63,323 nt of DNA from Nemertoderma westbladi (GCA_032718475.1 JAUCBJ010007861.1:1-63323); one strand, 5' to 3'; numbered from the stretch's first letter, positions 11,938 through 23,103 are shown. A program made the numbers and translations. The notes: generated from the sequence alone by a model not told the origin.

Positions 11938-13059
11938 TTACAGTTTGGCACCCTCCTTTAAGTCAACGTGCATCGGTTCTCCAACCATGGTGGACAAAGG
12001 TTCATCTACATCGTCGAACACATCCGCGTATTCGCATAGAATTTCGTCGCGAACTCGGGGATTTAACGGTTCCGCTGTAGATTTGATTGAGTTTATGGCT
12101 TGTGGGAAATCTGGTGGAAGAATGTTAAGGTTCACGAGCAGCCGGAGGTTTAGGATTATGCCATCAATTTCCGGGGATACGACAATTAAAGCCGTTGTTT
12201 CGAATCCATCATAGGAAATTATAGAAGGAAATATTCCCGCGATTTGTAGCGGGCTTTGGTTCGCGGCTCGCAGTTGAGGGTCGTCGGTGGGATATGGTAG
12301 TAGATCTACATCGCAGCCCCCCATGGCGTTGTACAGTTTGTGGCTGAACATTGTAGCCGCCGCGCCGCTGTCCGGTAAAGCTCGTTTAACAGTTCCGAGT
12401 GGTTCTCCGGATACTTGTTTTAGATCCACACTTATACATTTAAGTGGGCAGGTGGCGGGCGGAAATTCAGTTCCGTTAATGGAAATCGAGTTTACTCCAG
12501 TGTTTGAATAAACCTCTGGAAGTATCGAGTTTACACGAAGTGACTGTGGCGGCTGATCCCTGGAACCAGGTTTACCGCGATTACCTGAATGGGATTGTTT
12601 CTGATTGGAATGGCAAACACCCCTATAATGTCCAACCTTCCGACAGGATTTACAAACAGCGTCCTTGGCGGGGCAGTTTGGTCTGCCCCCCGCGTGGTTT
12701 CGCCCGCACCACAGACATGCTTGATCCGGGCTGGGTTGTTGCGAGTTCGTCTGCTGAGATGTCCGGGAAGCCGATTTCTCGCGCCGGTAATTCGACGTCA
12801 CTTTAGCGACGGGACAGCCTCGACCGATAATGGAGTCGTTCCATTCGCTCGCCTCCATCGATTGGGAGATCCAGACGCAGTCATCAAGGGAAGGTTGCGG
12901 AAGAACCTTCAGGAGCTCCATCCGCATCTCTGAAGATCGGATCCTGACCAGAATCTGCGTCACAGAGTTCGGCGTCGTCCGCCAACTCCTCGAGGGCGAT
13001 GCGGAAGGTGTCGATGGACTCGTTGGCTCCCTGCCTCCGGTTGTGGAAACGGATCCCAC
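11938..13059 (-). pseudogene. Gypsy gag C-terminus and aspartic protease
   Basis: The real part of this 373-residue frame starts after a frameshift; the first ~50 residues (serine/proline/arginine-rich) are probably out of phase. Two zinc knuckles lie near residues 114-150 (CLWCGRNHAGGRPNC, CKSCRKVGHYRGVC). The protease active site LPDSGAAATMF is at about residue 230. A segment EIDGIILNLRLL follows, like the other Gypsy copy. The frame ends at LKEGAKL, the usual lead-in to reverse transcriptase, with a stop and then unrelated sequence. Confidence 0.82.
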
Positions 13060-13165
13060 CGATGGCGATGCTTCTCTTCAACCGGAGGTGGGCCTGGAGA
13101 TCGTCGAGGATGGAGTCCACCGTCGACTCCGGAGCGTCGATGTTGACATGGAGAGTCACTGTCAT
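12884..13165 (-). pseudogene. Gypsy gag middle fragment
   Basis: A 93-residue frame with HLRLKRSIAIGGIRFHNRRQ and ESIDTFRIALEELADDAELC. This matches the F..R.Q...ES...F...L..LA..C layout of Ty3/Gypsy gag. It overlaps the next frame in another phase. Family role: capsid part of the particle. Confidence 0.7.
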
Positions 13166-13335
13166 CGTTCACTGGAGGTCCCGTCCGAGAGCGGAAATGA
13201 GGGCGTAGACCTGCTCATCTCGGGGGAATGTGGAGGCCTGCTGGCGGTGCGCGTGGACGCGCCAGGTCTCTCTCCAGCGATGGAACGGAGTGAATTCGAT
13301 GTCGCCATCAATCTTCTCTAGCCCGGATATATCTA

Positions 13336-13725
13336 TCACGCGACGTCAAGGTTTGGGTTGCGCGGGAGCTGGATGTCCCACGGCGGCGGCGGGGCCACGG
13401 GGGGTGCAGCAGCAGCACTGTGTTGGCCCTGGAGGGCAGCGATTAGTTGCATCATCCGTGCATCGGAGTCGGCTCGTTGTTGGAGGGCGTCGGCCTGGTG
13501 CTGTGCCAAATGCGCATTTGCGTCGACCTGTGCCTTCAACATTAACTGGGTCAGTTGATCGAATCTGTCATCATCCGCGTGTGCTCGTTGCTGTTCCAGT
13601 TCGTGTCGCATATCTGATTCGATCCTTGTACCGATCCGCTGGATCGGCATTAACCGAGTCGATGAATCCACGTTATCGTCTTTGCCTGCGGCGGCTAAAT
13701 TTTTAGCACCGCGTTTAGGAGGCAT
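13336..13725 (-). CDS. Gypsy gag N-terminal fragment
   Basis: A 129-residue frame beginning with a basic MPPKRGAKNLAAAGK segment, followed by a long polar helical region rich in Ala, Gln and His (about residues 45-100) and a proline/alanine tail. It is the first frame after the primer-site-like sequence, which supports the ATG at 13725. The stop at 13336 comes before the conserved gag core, so it is probably cut by a frameshift. Confidence 0.6.
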   Translation of the reverse strand: MPPKRGAKNLAAAGKDDNVDSSTRLMPIQRIGTRIESDMRHELEQQRAHADDDRFDQLTQLMLKAQVDANAHLAQHQADALQQRADSDARMMQLIAALQGQHSAAAAPPVAPPPPWDIQLPRNPNLDVA

Positions 13726-13743
13726 CGTTCAGTTCATAAATAA

Positions 13744-13755
13744 ATCACTGCGCCA
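13744..13755 (-). promoter_or_regulatory. Primer binding site (reverse transcription start)
   Basis: On the minus strand TGGCGCAGTGAT lies about 20 bases before the gag ATG. The same 12 bases follow the 5' LTR of the Gypsy copy at 32990. TGG complements the CCA end of a tRNA. The tRNA species is not identified. Confidence 0.7.
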
Positions 13756-14100
13756 TATAATGATATCGTAAATATACCGATATGTGAGTATGAGTAAGAA
13801 ATAATATAGTGCCGCATCTTGTATCGTATTATATTATTTCAATAAATGCTGACAAACTGACAAAGTAAGCTGGCTGGCATACCAGTCAGCCAGCAGGCCT
13901 ACAGCAGTACAGCTGTCAGTCTGTGGCTGTCCAGGACGACAGCATAGGTATCCTGAATGATATATCAGTAATCATGCACTGAATAATAATGTAAAATCCC
14001 ATCACCCTATATCCCATCTAATGTGCCAATCACTGATTGGCCGTTACCTAGTAACGGCCCTAGAGTATGTACCTCTATATAACTAAGGAATATCAATACA
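13756..14100 (-). repeat. Putative 5' LTR of the truncated Gypsy element
   Basis: The 3' border is set by the primer site (ending ...CATTATA). The 5' border at TGTATTGATATT (14100) is a guess based on the TG start. No second copy remains for comparison. Confidence 0.4.
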
Positions 14101-14270
14101 CTTGATGTAACTATAAATGTGCTCTCATTGTTTTCGTGTTACCGCTAGATATAAACTATAATTGTATATTGGAAAATGAATATTTTAATAATAATAAATA
14201 TAATTTGTTAATATATTTAAATGGAAATATTTTTAACATTAATATAATATATACAAAAATATCTATATTA

Positions 14271-14384
14271 ATTACCCTATTATTGAGATATTTTCCCGGT
14301 TATTTAACCCGCGGGCAGGAAACAACACAAGTGTTCCTGCCCAAGGGTTAAATAACCGGGAAAATAATTCAATAATAGGGTAAT
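14271..14384. repeat. Fold-back palindrome, copy 1
   Basis: Arms of about 51 bases (left 14271-14321, right 14334-14384) pair with roughly four mismatches around a 12-base centre. The arms start ATTACCCTATTATTG and carry CCGGTTATTTAACCC and GGGCAGGAA. The same arm layout with different bases occurs at 60318-60446. A G-rich tail (AAAAGGGTTTTGTTTGGGGG, from about 14454) follows, with a similar tail after the 60.3-kb copy. Confidence 0.85.
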
Positions 14385-15066
14385 AAGTGTGTTATTCCCC
14401 GTTACTTTTACTCACCTACGAGTAATTTATTGCTAAGGCTTCAAACATTTGTAAAAGGGTTTTGTTTGGGGGGAGTTGATTAAAAATGGGGCTTGGTATT
14501 TTTGGGGGGAAATAACTAGGCATATATATTTTATCGCTATTTTTTTTCTATACTGCATTGATACTATTTAATTCAACGATGGTAGACATTATTTCAGTCA
14601 TTTTTATTGCTATATCATATGTGGCCTTTCTGCAGCAGAGCAATAAATTTATTAATAATTATGTATTTATATACTGTAGTAAGTAACAGCTTAAATTTTA
14701 TAGCTCTTTCTCAGATTTATTTCCCAGCTACAGATAAGGGGACTTACAACGGAATAAAAAGCGGGTGTAACAAGGGCGCATTGCATCCTTAAATGGTATA
14801 GCTAAATGAGCACTGGCTATTCCTCTGGGGAGTATAGCCCGCAGTGAAAATAAGTCGCCTGACTTTGCGTAATCCCTTGCCTAACGGCCGAATAAAAGTT
14901 TTACTGCTCCCAAGTGCTCAGATAATGTTATTCAATAAGATAGTATACCTAGAAATTAAGTGCACATTAAGGTATCCTATACTAGAACTGTGACTGCGGT
15001 GTAGTACTTTTGATATCACAGTTTTGTAGATTGGGGGACTAACTCTTGACGCAGACAATATTAAAA
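14385..15066. other. AT-rich spacer, no gene
   Basis: Apart from the G-rich tail of the palindrome (about 14454-14510) nothing is recognised. The short open frames look random. Confidence 0.5.
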
Positions 15067-15400
15067 CTAAGGTATCCGTGTAGCACTACATTTTTATACC
15101 ATAAATCATGGTTACCATGGCAACATTGTAGAGTTCTAGAACACAATATACATAGTATGCACTATTCTAGAACATAAATAAAATTAAAATTTTAACGTTC
15201 TAGAAATATAGCTAGTTACTTTTCAATTTTAAAATAGCTAGTAATTAAAAACAAAATACAAACATTTTTTTATTAATGTTTGCTAGTTTGGTAATTTTCA
15301 ATTATTCATTTAAATGTATTCAGAAATTTATTTAAAAATAATTTTTTTTTAAATTTAATAGCTATTTTAATTAAAAAAAACAAGCTACCGGTATATGTTA
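15067..15400. repeat. Left arm of a long inverted repeat
   Basis: CTAAGG...GTAGCACTACATTTTT, GTTACCATGGCAAC and TATTCTAGAACATAAATAAAAT recur as reverse complements within 20013-20246, with moderate divergence. Between the arms sit a MITE, two Helentron-like copies and a piggyBac-like element. Confidence 0.65.
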
Positions 15401-15656
15401 GGCCCCCCTCACACGGAGCAACTTGTTTCTGCAACTTGTTTCTGAAACTTGTTGCTGGACCCCTTCACACACAGAAACTTGTTGCTGCAACTTGTTTCCG
15501 AAACTTGTTTCTGTGTGTGAGGAGTCCAGCAACAAGTTGCTGCAAGTTGTTTCCGAAACTTATTTCTGTGTGTGAGGGGGTCCAGCAACAAGTTGCTGGA
15601 AGTTGTATTCCCAGCAACTTTTTTAAAAACCTTTTTTTACATCCAATTTTTATACG

Positions 15657-16930
15657 AGAAAGGCATTTCCTAAAGGAAATGCAACCACGAAGCTAAGGAA
15701 AATTAAACAAACCGCCACACTTTGGTTCGTTGCTTAGCCTAGTTTAGTAGCATTTGCCAATAATTAACTTCTATTCCCATGGAAACTAAAGTTCTCTGGA
15801 ACTGTTGGTTTAATCTTTGAAAAAAGATTCAGTCCAGATTGTGGTTCAGATAACACATACCAAGTTTCAGAAAATATTGTAGTTTATGTCCAAATTACCG
15901 ATTTTCTATCAAAATGCATCTGTTTGCAGTGGTTGTCATGGAAACTGAAAAATAGAACAATGTAATTCGGATACAGAATAAGTCATATAATGGGGGTAGG
16001 TCTTGGTCCCATGTCATAATACTATTAACTTGTGTTTCAAATTATCATTTTAGCAATTTTAACATCTGTTTAGTCTTGTTGCTATGGTAATTGGATTGTG
16101 TAATTAACCTCGAATGGATTGTATATGGACCTTACAGATGAGTTGCAAAACCCCAAATTTATATTTATTACATTATTTTGCTACAAAAAGAGTAATGAAT
16201 TTAGATTTGAATGATATAGACTTTGATAAACTACAGTTACCATGGTAACTAGGTATTTCTGGAATGTTGTTTTGTTTCACTAAAAGTTCCAACCAGTGGT
16301 CCAGATAATACATACCCAGTTTCGTAAAATTTTATCGCGAAGTCTATGTCCAAATGAGTAATCTTTGCATAAAAACATCTGTTTTCAGCGGTTGTCATGG
16401 TAACTGCAAAATAAAACAATGAAATTCGGACGCAGAACAAATTATATAGTGGGGGTAGGGGTTGGTCCCAAGTCATAACACCTTGTCCTTAGGCTTCAAA
16501 TTATCATTTTATAAATTTTAACATCTGTTTAGCCTGGTTGCCAAGGTAACTGGATTTTCTATTTAACCTCAATCGGCTCTGCTATGGACCTTATAGTTGA
16601 GTTGAGAAACCCCAAGTTTATATCTATTATAGTTTCCCTACAAATAGAGTTTTAAATATTGACTTGAAATACAGAGACTTTTTTATAAGTCCGTTTCCAT
16701 GGAAACCAGATTTTTCCTGGATATGAGACCCGGCCCATCGACGGAGATGCGCCTCGACGAGTAGTATATACATGCAAAATTTCAGGGTACTTTTAAAGGC
16801 TAGTTTTTTCACCTATCAAAAAAAAACTAATCTGCCCCATACAAGTAAAATAGCCCACTATGAATAGACCATCTCAGCTAAGGAAAATCTTTCTTAGCGA
16901 AAGTAGTTGATTTTCCTTAGCTTCGTGGAT
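15657..16930 (-). mobile_element. Helentron-like non-autonomous element, copy 1
   Basis: On the minus strand it starts ATCCACGAAGCTAAGGAAAA. Near its other end is the inverted copy TTTTCCTTAGCTTCGTGG, then a 9-bp stem hairpin (GCATTTCCT / AGGAAATGC, two-base loop) and CTTTCT at the border. An inverted repeat at one terminus and subterminal at the other, followed by a hairpin, is the layout known for Helentron (Helitron2) elements. No clear target duplication is seen. Inside, three diverged units about 460 bp apart start around the CCATGG motifs near 15779, 16241 and 16699. No open frame of note. Confidence 0.65.
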
Positions 16931-17786
16931 TATAGCTAATATTAGATAAATTCAGTGATTTTATATTATATACCAGAAAGGCATTTCCTAAAGGAAATGC
17001 AACCACGAAGCTAAGGAAAATTAAACAAACGGGCACACTTTGGTTTGTTGCTTATCCTAGTTTAGTTGCATTTACCAATAATTAACTTCTATTCCCATGG
17101 AAACTAGAGTTCTCTGGAACTGTTGGTTTTACCTTTGAAAAAAGATTCAGTCCAGATTGTGGTTCAGATAACATACCGAGTTTCAGTAAATTTTGTAGTT
17201 TATGTCCAAATTACCGATTTTCTATCAAAATGCATCTGTTTGTGAGTGGTTGTCATGGAAACTGAAAATAGAACAATGTAATTCGGATGCAGAATAAGTC
17301 ATATAGTGGGGGTAGGTGTTGGTCCCAACTCAATACTATTAACTAGTGCTTCAAATTATAATTTTATAAATTTTAGCATCTGTTTAGTCTTGTTGCTATG
17401 GTAACTGGATTTTCTAATTAACCTCGAACCGGAACGGCTTGGATATGGACCTTATATGAGTTGCAAAACCCCAAGTTTATATATATTACAGTTCTGCTAC
17501 AAATATAGTTATGAATATAGACTTGAATAAACTACAGTTACCATGGTAACTATATATTTCTGGAATGATTTGAGTTTCACTAAAAGTTCTAACTAGTGGT
17601 CCGGATAACACATACCCAGTTTCGTAAAATTTTATCGCGAAGTCTATGTCCAAATGAGTAATTTTTGTGTAAAAACATCTGTTTTCAGCGGTTGTCATGA
17701 TAACTGCAAAATAGAACAATCAAATTTGGACGCAGAATAATTTATATAGTGGGGGTAGGGATTGGTCCCAAGTCATAACGCCTTAA

Positions 17787-19343
17787 CCCTATTAAACCCG
17801 GGGGGGGGGGGGGGGTCAATATGACCCCCCCCGTGGTTTTTTAATATAATTCTGAAACAAACGCAGTTGGGAATCTGAAATTTTATGACTTTTCCTAAAA
17901 ATCTATTGTCTTCCTAGTAGTGAAAACCGTTTTAAAAAATATTTGGTACTTTTCGAGTTATAGCACCATTTTTTAACCCTACTATTGGCACTTTTTTTGA
18001 GACGTTTTTTGAAAATTACATTTCATTAAATATGAATTGTAACATCTCTAATTTTGATTTACACCGGTTTTTTGGTGTTAGAAATTTGATGGAATTCATA
18101 TCAATTGATTTAGAAATTTCAAACTTGTATTTTTCGGCGGGTACCAAATTTTGGTGCCAGCACCAAATTTTGAAATAAGTCAATTTTGTAAATTGAACGT
18201 TTGAAACTTGTTTTTTACGCAATTGGGGTTTTTTGGGTTTCTGGGTTCGATGAAATATATACGAGTTGCACCAAGCGTATCAAACTTGTATTTTTCGGTG
18301 CTGTGTGCAAATTTTGGTGCTAGCACGAAATTTTGAAAATCCATTCAATAGATAAAATTGCTTGTGACAATTTATTTCTTGCGTTTTAGAGGTTTATGGC
18401 TGTTCTGAATTCAATGGAAAATATAATTATCGAACTAGACATCTCAAACTTGTATTTTTCGGATGTGGGTGCAAAATGTGGTGCTAGCACCAAATTTTGA
18501 AAACCATCAAATATATCAATTGATTGTGTCACCTTGTTTCTTGCGTTATACGGGTTTGTGATGGTTCTGAATTCAATGGAATCAGTAAAAATTTCATAAG
18601 AGTTCTCAAACTTGTATTTTTCGCCGGTGGGTGAAAATTGTTGTGCCAGCACCAAATTTTGGAAAATATGCAAATTGATAAGTAGATAGTATCACCTTGT
18701 TTCTTGCGTTATACGGGTTTATGAGGGTCCTGAATCCGATGGAATCAATAAAAACAGCACTGGACATCGCAAACTTGTACTTTTTGGTGATGGGTACGAA
18801 ATTTGGTGCTAGCACCAAAATTTGCCAAATTACGCCGAAAAATACAAGTAGCAATGATCTGGCATATTAGAAATGTATTCCATTAGAATCAGCGCCCTCG
18901 AAAACCTGAAAATGTGAATTTATAGCATCGTATAAGTGAATTAAAAATTTTGTGTTCTAACTGAAAAGTGCTGGTTACTTGTTTTTTTCATTTTTTTCCT
19001 ACGCAGAGAGGACTAAACAGCCATTTATAGTAATCATATCATTTTTTAATATTTTCCAATGTATTTTGCACCCCAGAAAACCTGTATTGAAAAATAATTA
19101 GCCGAAAATGTAACTTTCAAATTTGGTGAAAATTGTGCACTACTTGTAATTTTGGTGCTGCAATATAACCACCCCAGTACATTTTTTCGAAATTTTTTTT
19201 TTCGGTCGGATCCAGACAAGTGATACCTACGTACAAACAAAAAATCAGACGTTTTCGTAAATATTTGTAGATTTTAGAGGGGAGGGTCAATATGACCCCC
19301 TCCCGGTATTTGTACAACATTTTATAGCCCGGTACTAATAGGG
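17787..19343. mobile_element. piggyBac-like non-autonomous element in TTAA
   Basis: The 1557-bp insert begins CCCTATTA and ends TAATAGGG, with TTAA at both borders (17783-17786, 19344-19347). TTAA targets and CCC...GGG ends are the hallmark of piggyBac. Both ends carry GGGTCAATATGACCCCC near the terminus. The same place in copy 4 is uninterrupted and contains TTAA, which serves as the empty site. No transposase frame is present. Confidence 0.85.
18115..18850. repeat. Internal ~160-bp tandem repeats of the piggyBac-like element
   Basis: Diverged units with AAACTTGTA(T/C)TTTT(T/C)GG and a GGTGC(C/T)AGCACCAAA-like core recur near 18121, 18286, 18447, 18607 and 18771. Related sequence appears without the rest of the element near 51640-51720 and 57237-57317. 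Confidence 0.7.
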
Positions 19344-20012
19344 TTAACCTCAGGCTTCAAATTAACATTTTATAAATTTTAACATCTGTTTAGCCCGGTT
19401 GCCAAGGTAACTGGAATTTCTATTTAACCTCAATCGGCTCTGCTATGGACCTTATAGATGAGTTGAGAAACCCCAAGTCTATATCTATTATAGTTTTCCT
19501 ACAAATAAAGTTATAAATATTGACTTTAAATACATAGACTTTTTTCTAAGTCCGTTGCCATGGAAACCAGATTTTTCCTGGTTATGACACCCATCCTACA
19601 TGATGCGCCTCGACGAGTAGTACATACATGCAAAATTTCAGGATACTTTTAAAGGCTAGTTTTTTCCGGAATCAAAAAACCCCAAATCTGCCCCATACAA
19701 GTAAAATAGCCCACTATGAATATACCATCGCAGCTAAGGAAAATCTTTCTTAGCGAAAGTAGTTGATTTTCCTTAGCTTCGTGGATAAATGACTGGACAT
19801 GTTAGCTATTTGCTTTTAAATAATTGTTATTTTCTTGAGCAACAAGTTTCTGTGTGTGAGGGGGGGGGGGCCAGCAACAAGTTGCTGAAACAAGTTTCGG
19901 AAATAAGTTGCAGAAACAAGTTGCAGCAACTTGTTTCTGTGTGTGAGGGGGTCCAGCAACAAGTTTCAGAAACAAGTTGCAGAAACAAGTTGCTCCGTGT
20001 GAGGGGGGCCTA

Positions 20013-20246
20013 AGAAATATACAAATTTTCAATATTCATTTAAATACAATTTTATTTAATTTAATAGCTATTTTTAAATTAAAAAAAAACTAGCTATATG
20101 TTCCAAAACATCATATTTTTTATTTTATTTATGTTCTAGAATAGTATATAATACATTCAATTTGTTCTATAACTCTTCAACGTTGCCATGGTAACAATGA
20201 TATAAGTTTTGTAATTTTAAAAATGTAGTGCTATACGGAACCTTAG
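20013..20246. repeat. Right arm of the long inverted repeat
   Basis: Reverse complement, with divergence, of parts of 15067-15400. The motifs AATAGCTATTTTTAAATT, TTATGTTCTAGAATAGTA, GTTGCCATGGTAAC and TGTAGTGCTATACGG can be matched. Confidence 0.65.
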
Positions 20247-20279
20247 TCAAAACGGTATTCCTTCTAGAATAATATTACT

Positions 20280-21549
20280 AGAAAGGCATTTCCTAAAGGA
20301 AATGCAACCACGAAGCTAAGGAAAATTAAACAAAGGGCCACAATTTGGTTTGTTGCTTAGCCTAGTTTAGTAGCATTTGCCAATAAATAACTTGTATTCC
20401 CATGGAAACTAGAACTCTCTGGAACTGTTGGTTTTACCTTTGAAAAAAGATTCAGTCCAGATTGTGGTTCAGATAAAGATAACACATATCGAGTTTCAGA
20501 AAATATTGTAGTTTATGTCCAAATTACCGATTTTCTATCAAAATGCATCTGTTTGCAGTGGTTGTCACGGAAACTGAAAAATAGAACAATGTAATTCGGA
20601 TGCAGAATAAGTCATATTGTGGGGGTAGGGGTTAGTCCGAAGTTATAATACTATTAACTTGTATTTCAAATTATAATTTTATAAATTTTAACATCTGTTT
20701 AGACCTGTTGCTATGGTAACTGTATTTTCTAATTAACCTCAAACGGCTTGGATATGGATCTTATAGATGAGTTGCAAAACCCCAAGTTTATATATATTAC
20801 AGTTTTGCCTCAAATAGAGTTATCAATATAGACTTGAATGATATAGAGTTTAATAAACTACAGTTACCATGGTGACTAAATTTCTGGAATAATTAAAGTT
20901 TTACTAAAAGTTCCAACTAGTGGTCCAGATAACACATACCCAGTTTTGTAAAATTTTATCGCTAAGTCTATGTCCAAATGAATAATTTTTGTATAAAAAC
21001 ATCTGTTTACAGCGGTTGTCATGGTAACTGAAAAATAGAACAATGTAATTCGGATGCAGAATAAGTTATATAGTGGGGGTAGGGATTGGTCCCAAGTCAT
21101 AACACCTTGCCCGTAGGCCTCAAATTAACATTTTATAAATTTTAACATCTGTTTATCCCGGTTGCTAAGGTAACTGGATTTTCTATTTAGCCTCAATCGG
21201 ATCTGCTATGGACCTTATAGTTGTGTTGCGAATCCCCAAGTTTATATCTATTATAGTTTTCCTACAAATAGAGTTATAAAGATTGACTTGAAATACATAG
21301 ACTTTTTTTGAAGTCCGTTTCCATGGAAACCAGATTTTTCCTGGATATGAGACCCGGCCCAAAAGATGCGCCTCGCCGAGTAGTATATACATGCAAAATT
21401 TCAGGGTACTTTTAAAGGCTAGTTTTTTCCGGAATCAAAAAAAACCAAATCTGCCCCACACAAGTAAAATAGCCCACTATGAATAGACCATCTCAGCTAA
21501 GGAAAATCTTTCTTAGCGAAAGTAGTTGATTTTCCTTAGCTTCGTGGAT
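20280..21549 (-). mobile_element. Helentron-like element, copy 3
   Basis: Complete 1270-bp copy with the hairpin end (AGAAAGGCATTTCCTAAAGG) at 20280 and the inverted-repeat end CTTCGTGGAT at 21549. Same internal ~460-bp units. No coding capacity. Confidence 0.7.
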
Positions 21550-21643
21550 CAGGTCTCAATCTTTAAAATCGGTTCCAGATTTACTATACCTAACTACTTT
21601 CCACGTATGCAAGGCCTCTCTGTACATTACTGTCGCTGTCTTA

Positions 21644-23103
21644 GGCCGCGTTCAAACTACCGAGTCAAAGTCAAAGTCAAAAGACAAAATGTAAAAAAAA
21701 TAACAAGAAAGTAATTTTTTTCTAGAACGCCATTATGTATTATATTAGGCCTATACTAGAAAGGCATTTCCTAAAGGAAATGCAACCACGAAGCTAAGGA
21801 AAATTAAACAAAGGGCCACAATTTGGTTTGTTGCTTAGCCTAGTTTAGTAGCATTTGCCAATAAATAACTCTAGTCATGGAAACTAGAGTTCTCTGGAAC
21901 TGTTGGTTTTACCTTTGAAAAAAGATTCAGTCCAGATTGTGGTTCAGATAACACATTTACCGAGTTTCAGAAAAATATATTGTAGTTTATGTCCAAATTA
22001 CCAATTTTCTATCAAAATGCATCTTTTTGCAGTGGTTGTCATGGAAACTGAAAAATAGTACAATGTAATTCGGATGCAGAAAAGTCATACAATGGGGGTA
22101 GGTCTTGGTCCCAAGTCATAATACTATTAACTTGTGTTTCAAATTATCATTTTAGAAATTTTAACATCTGTTTAGTCTTGTTGCTATGGTAATTGGATTG
22201 TGTAATTAACCTCGAATGGATTGTATATGGACCTTACAGATGAGTTGCAAAACCCCAAATTTATATTTATTACATTATTTTGCTACAAATAGAGTATTGA
22301 ATTTAGACTTGAATGATATAGACTTTAATAAACTCCAGTTACCATGGTAACAAGATATTTCTGGAATGTTGTGAGTTTCACTAAAAGTTCCAACTAGTGG
22401 TCCAGATAACACATACCCAGTTTGGTAAAGTTTTATCGCGAAGACTATGTCCAAATGAGTTATTTTTGTATAAAAACATATGTTTTCAGCGGTTGTCATG
22501 GTAACCGCAAAATAGAACAATCAAATTCGGACGCAGAATAAGTCATATAGTGGGGGTAGGGGTTGGTCCCAAGTAATAACACCTTAACCTTAGGCTTCAA
22601 ATTAACATTTTATAAATTTTAACATCTGTTTAGCCCGGTTGCCAAGGTAACTGTATTTTCTATTTAACCTCAATCGGCTCTGCTATGGACTTTATAGTTG
22701 AGTTGAGAAACCCCAAGTTTATATCTATTATAGTTTTCCTACAAATAGAGTTATAAATATTGACTTGAAATACATAGACTTTTTTCTAAGTCCGTTGCCA
22801 TGGAAACCAGATTTTTCCTGGATATGAGACCCATCCCACACGATGCGCCTCGACGAGTAGTATATACATGCAAATTTTCAGGGTACTTTTAAAGGCTAGT
22901 TTTTTCACCTATCAAAAAACCCCAAATCTGCCTCATACAAGTAAAATAGCCCACTATGAATAGACCATCTCAGCTAAGGAAAATCTTTCTTAGCGAAAGT
23001 AGTTGATTTTCCTTAGCTTCGTGGATAATGTATTATTATTTATTATTGCTAGCTAGCTATATTTATTTTCTTTTGACTTTGACTCAGTAGTGTGAACGCG
23101 GCC
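21644..23103. mobile_element. TA-flanked MITE carrying Helentron-like copy 4
   Basis: The left end GGCCGCGTTCAAACTAC is matched by an inverted right end (GTAGTGTGAACGCGGCC after allowing one change), and TA flanks both sides (21642-21643, 23104-23105). GACTTTGACT motifs are mirrored near both ends. Without the inserted copy 4 the MITE is about 190 bp. Confidence 0.7.
21758..23026 (-). mobile_element. Helentron-like element, copy 4
   Basis: A 1269-bp copy with both characteristic ends. It preserves the uninterrupted sequence ACACCTTAACCTTAGGC, the target in which copy 2 received the piggyBac-like element. Same orientation as the other three copies. Confidence 0.7.

Larger units (their letters stand above)
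11890..14100 (-). mobile_element. Truncated Gypsy (Ty3-type) retrotransposon: probable LTR, leader, gag, protease
   Basis: Reading on the minus strand: a putative LTR (about 14100-13756), a primer-site-like TGGCGCAGTGAT at 13755-13744, and gag frames from 13725. CCHC zinc knuckles and a DSG protease follow, then a break near 11.9 kb just where reverse transcriptase should begin. Pol and the second LTR are missing. Coding parts are clearly more GC-rich than the flanks. The primer site and the protease surroundings resemble the intact-LTR Gypsy copy at 32681-37603, so both belong to one lineage. Confidence 0.85.
16975..19786 (-). mobile_element. Helentron-like element, copy 2, interrupted by a piggyBac-like insertion
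   Basis: It has the same two ends as copy 1 (hairpin end at 16975, inverted-repeat end at 19786), only 44 bases after copy 1 and in the same orientation. Without the 1557-bp insertion and duplicated TTAA it is about 1.25 kb. The uninterrupted target sequence can be read in copy 4 near 22583. Confidence 0.7.
15401..20010. mobile_element. TA-flanked MITE with perfect 60-bp terminal inverted repeats, filled with other elements
   Basis: The first 60 bases (15401-15460, GGCCCCCCTCACACGGAGCA...) are the exact reverse complement of 19951-20010. TA stands on both sides (15399-15400 and 20011-20012), fitting Tc1/mariner-like target choice. Inside, the motif AACTTGTTGCTG and variants repeats many times in both orientations. 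The MITE's own sequence is about 15401-15656 plus 19787-20010. The rest is two Helentron-like copies, the second holding a piggyBac-like element. No transposase is encoded. Confidence 0.8.
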
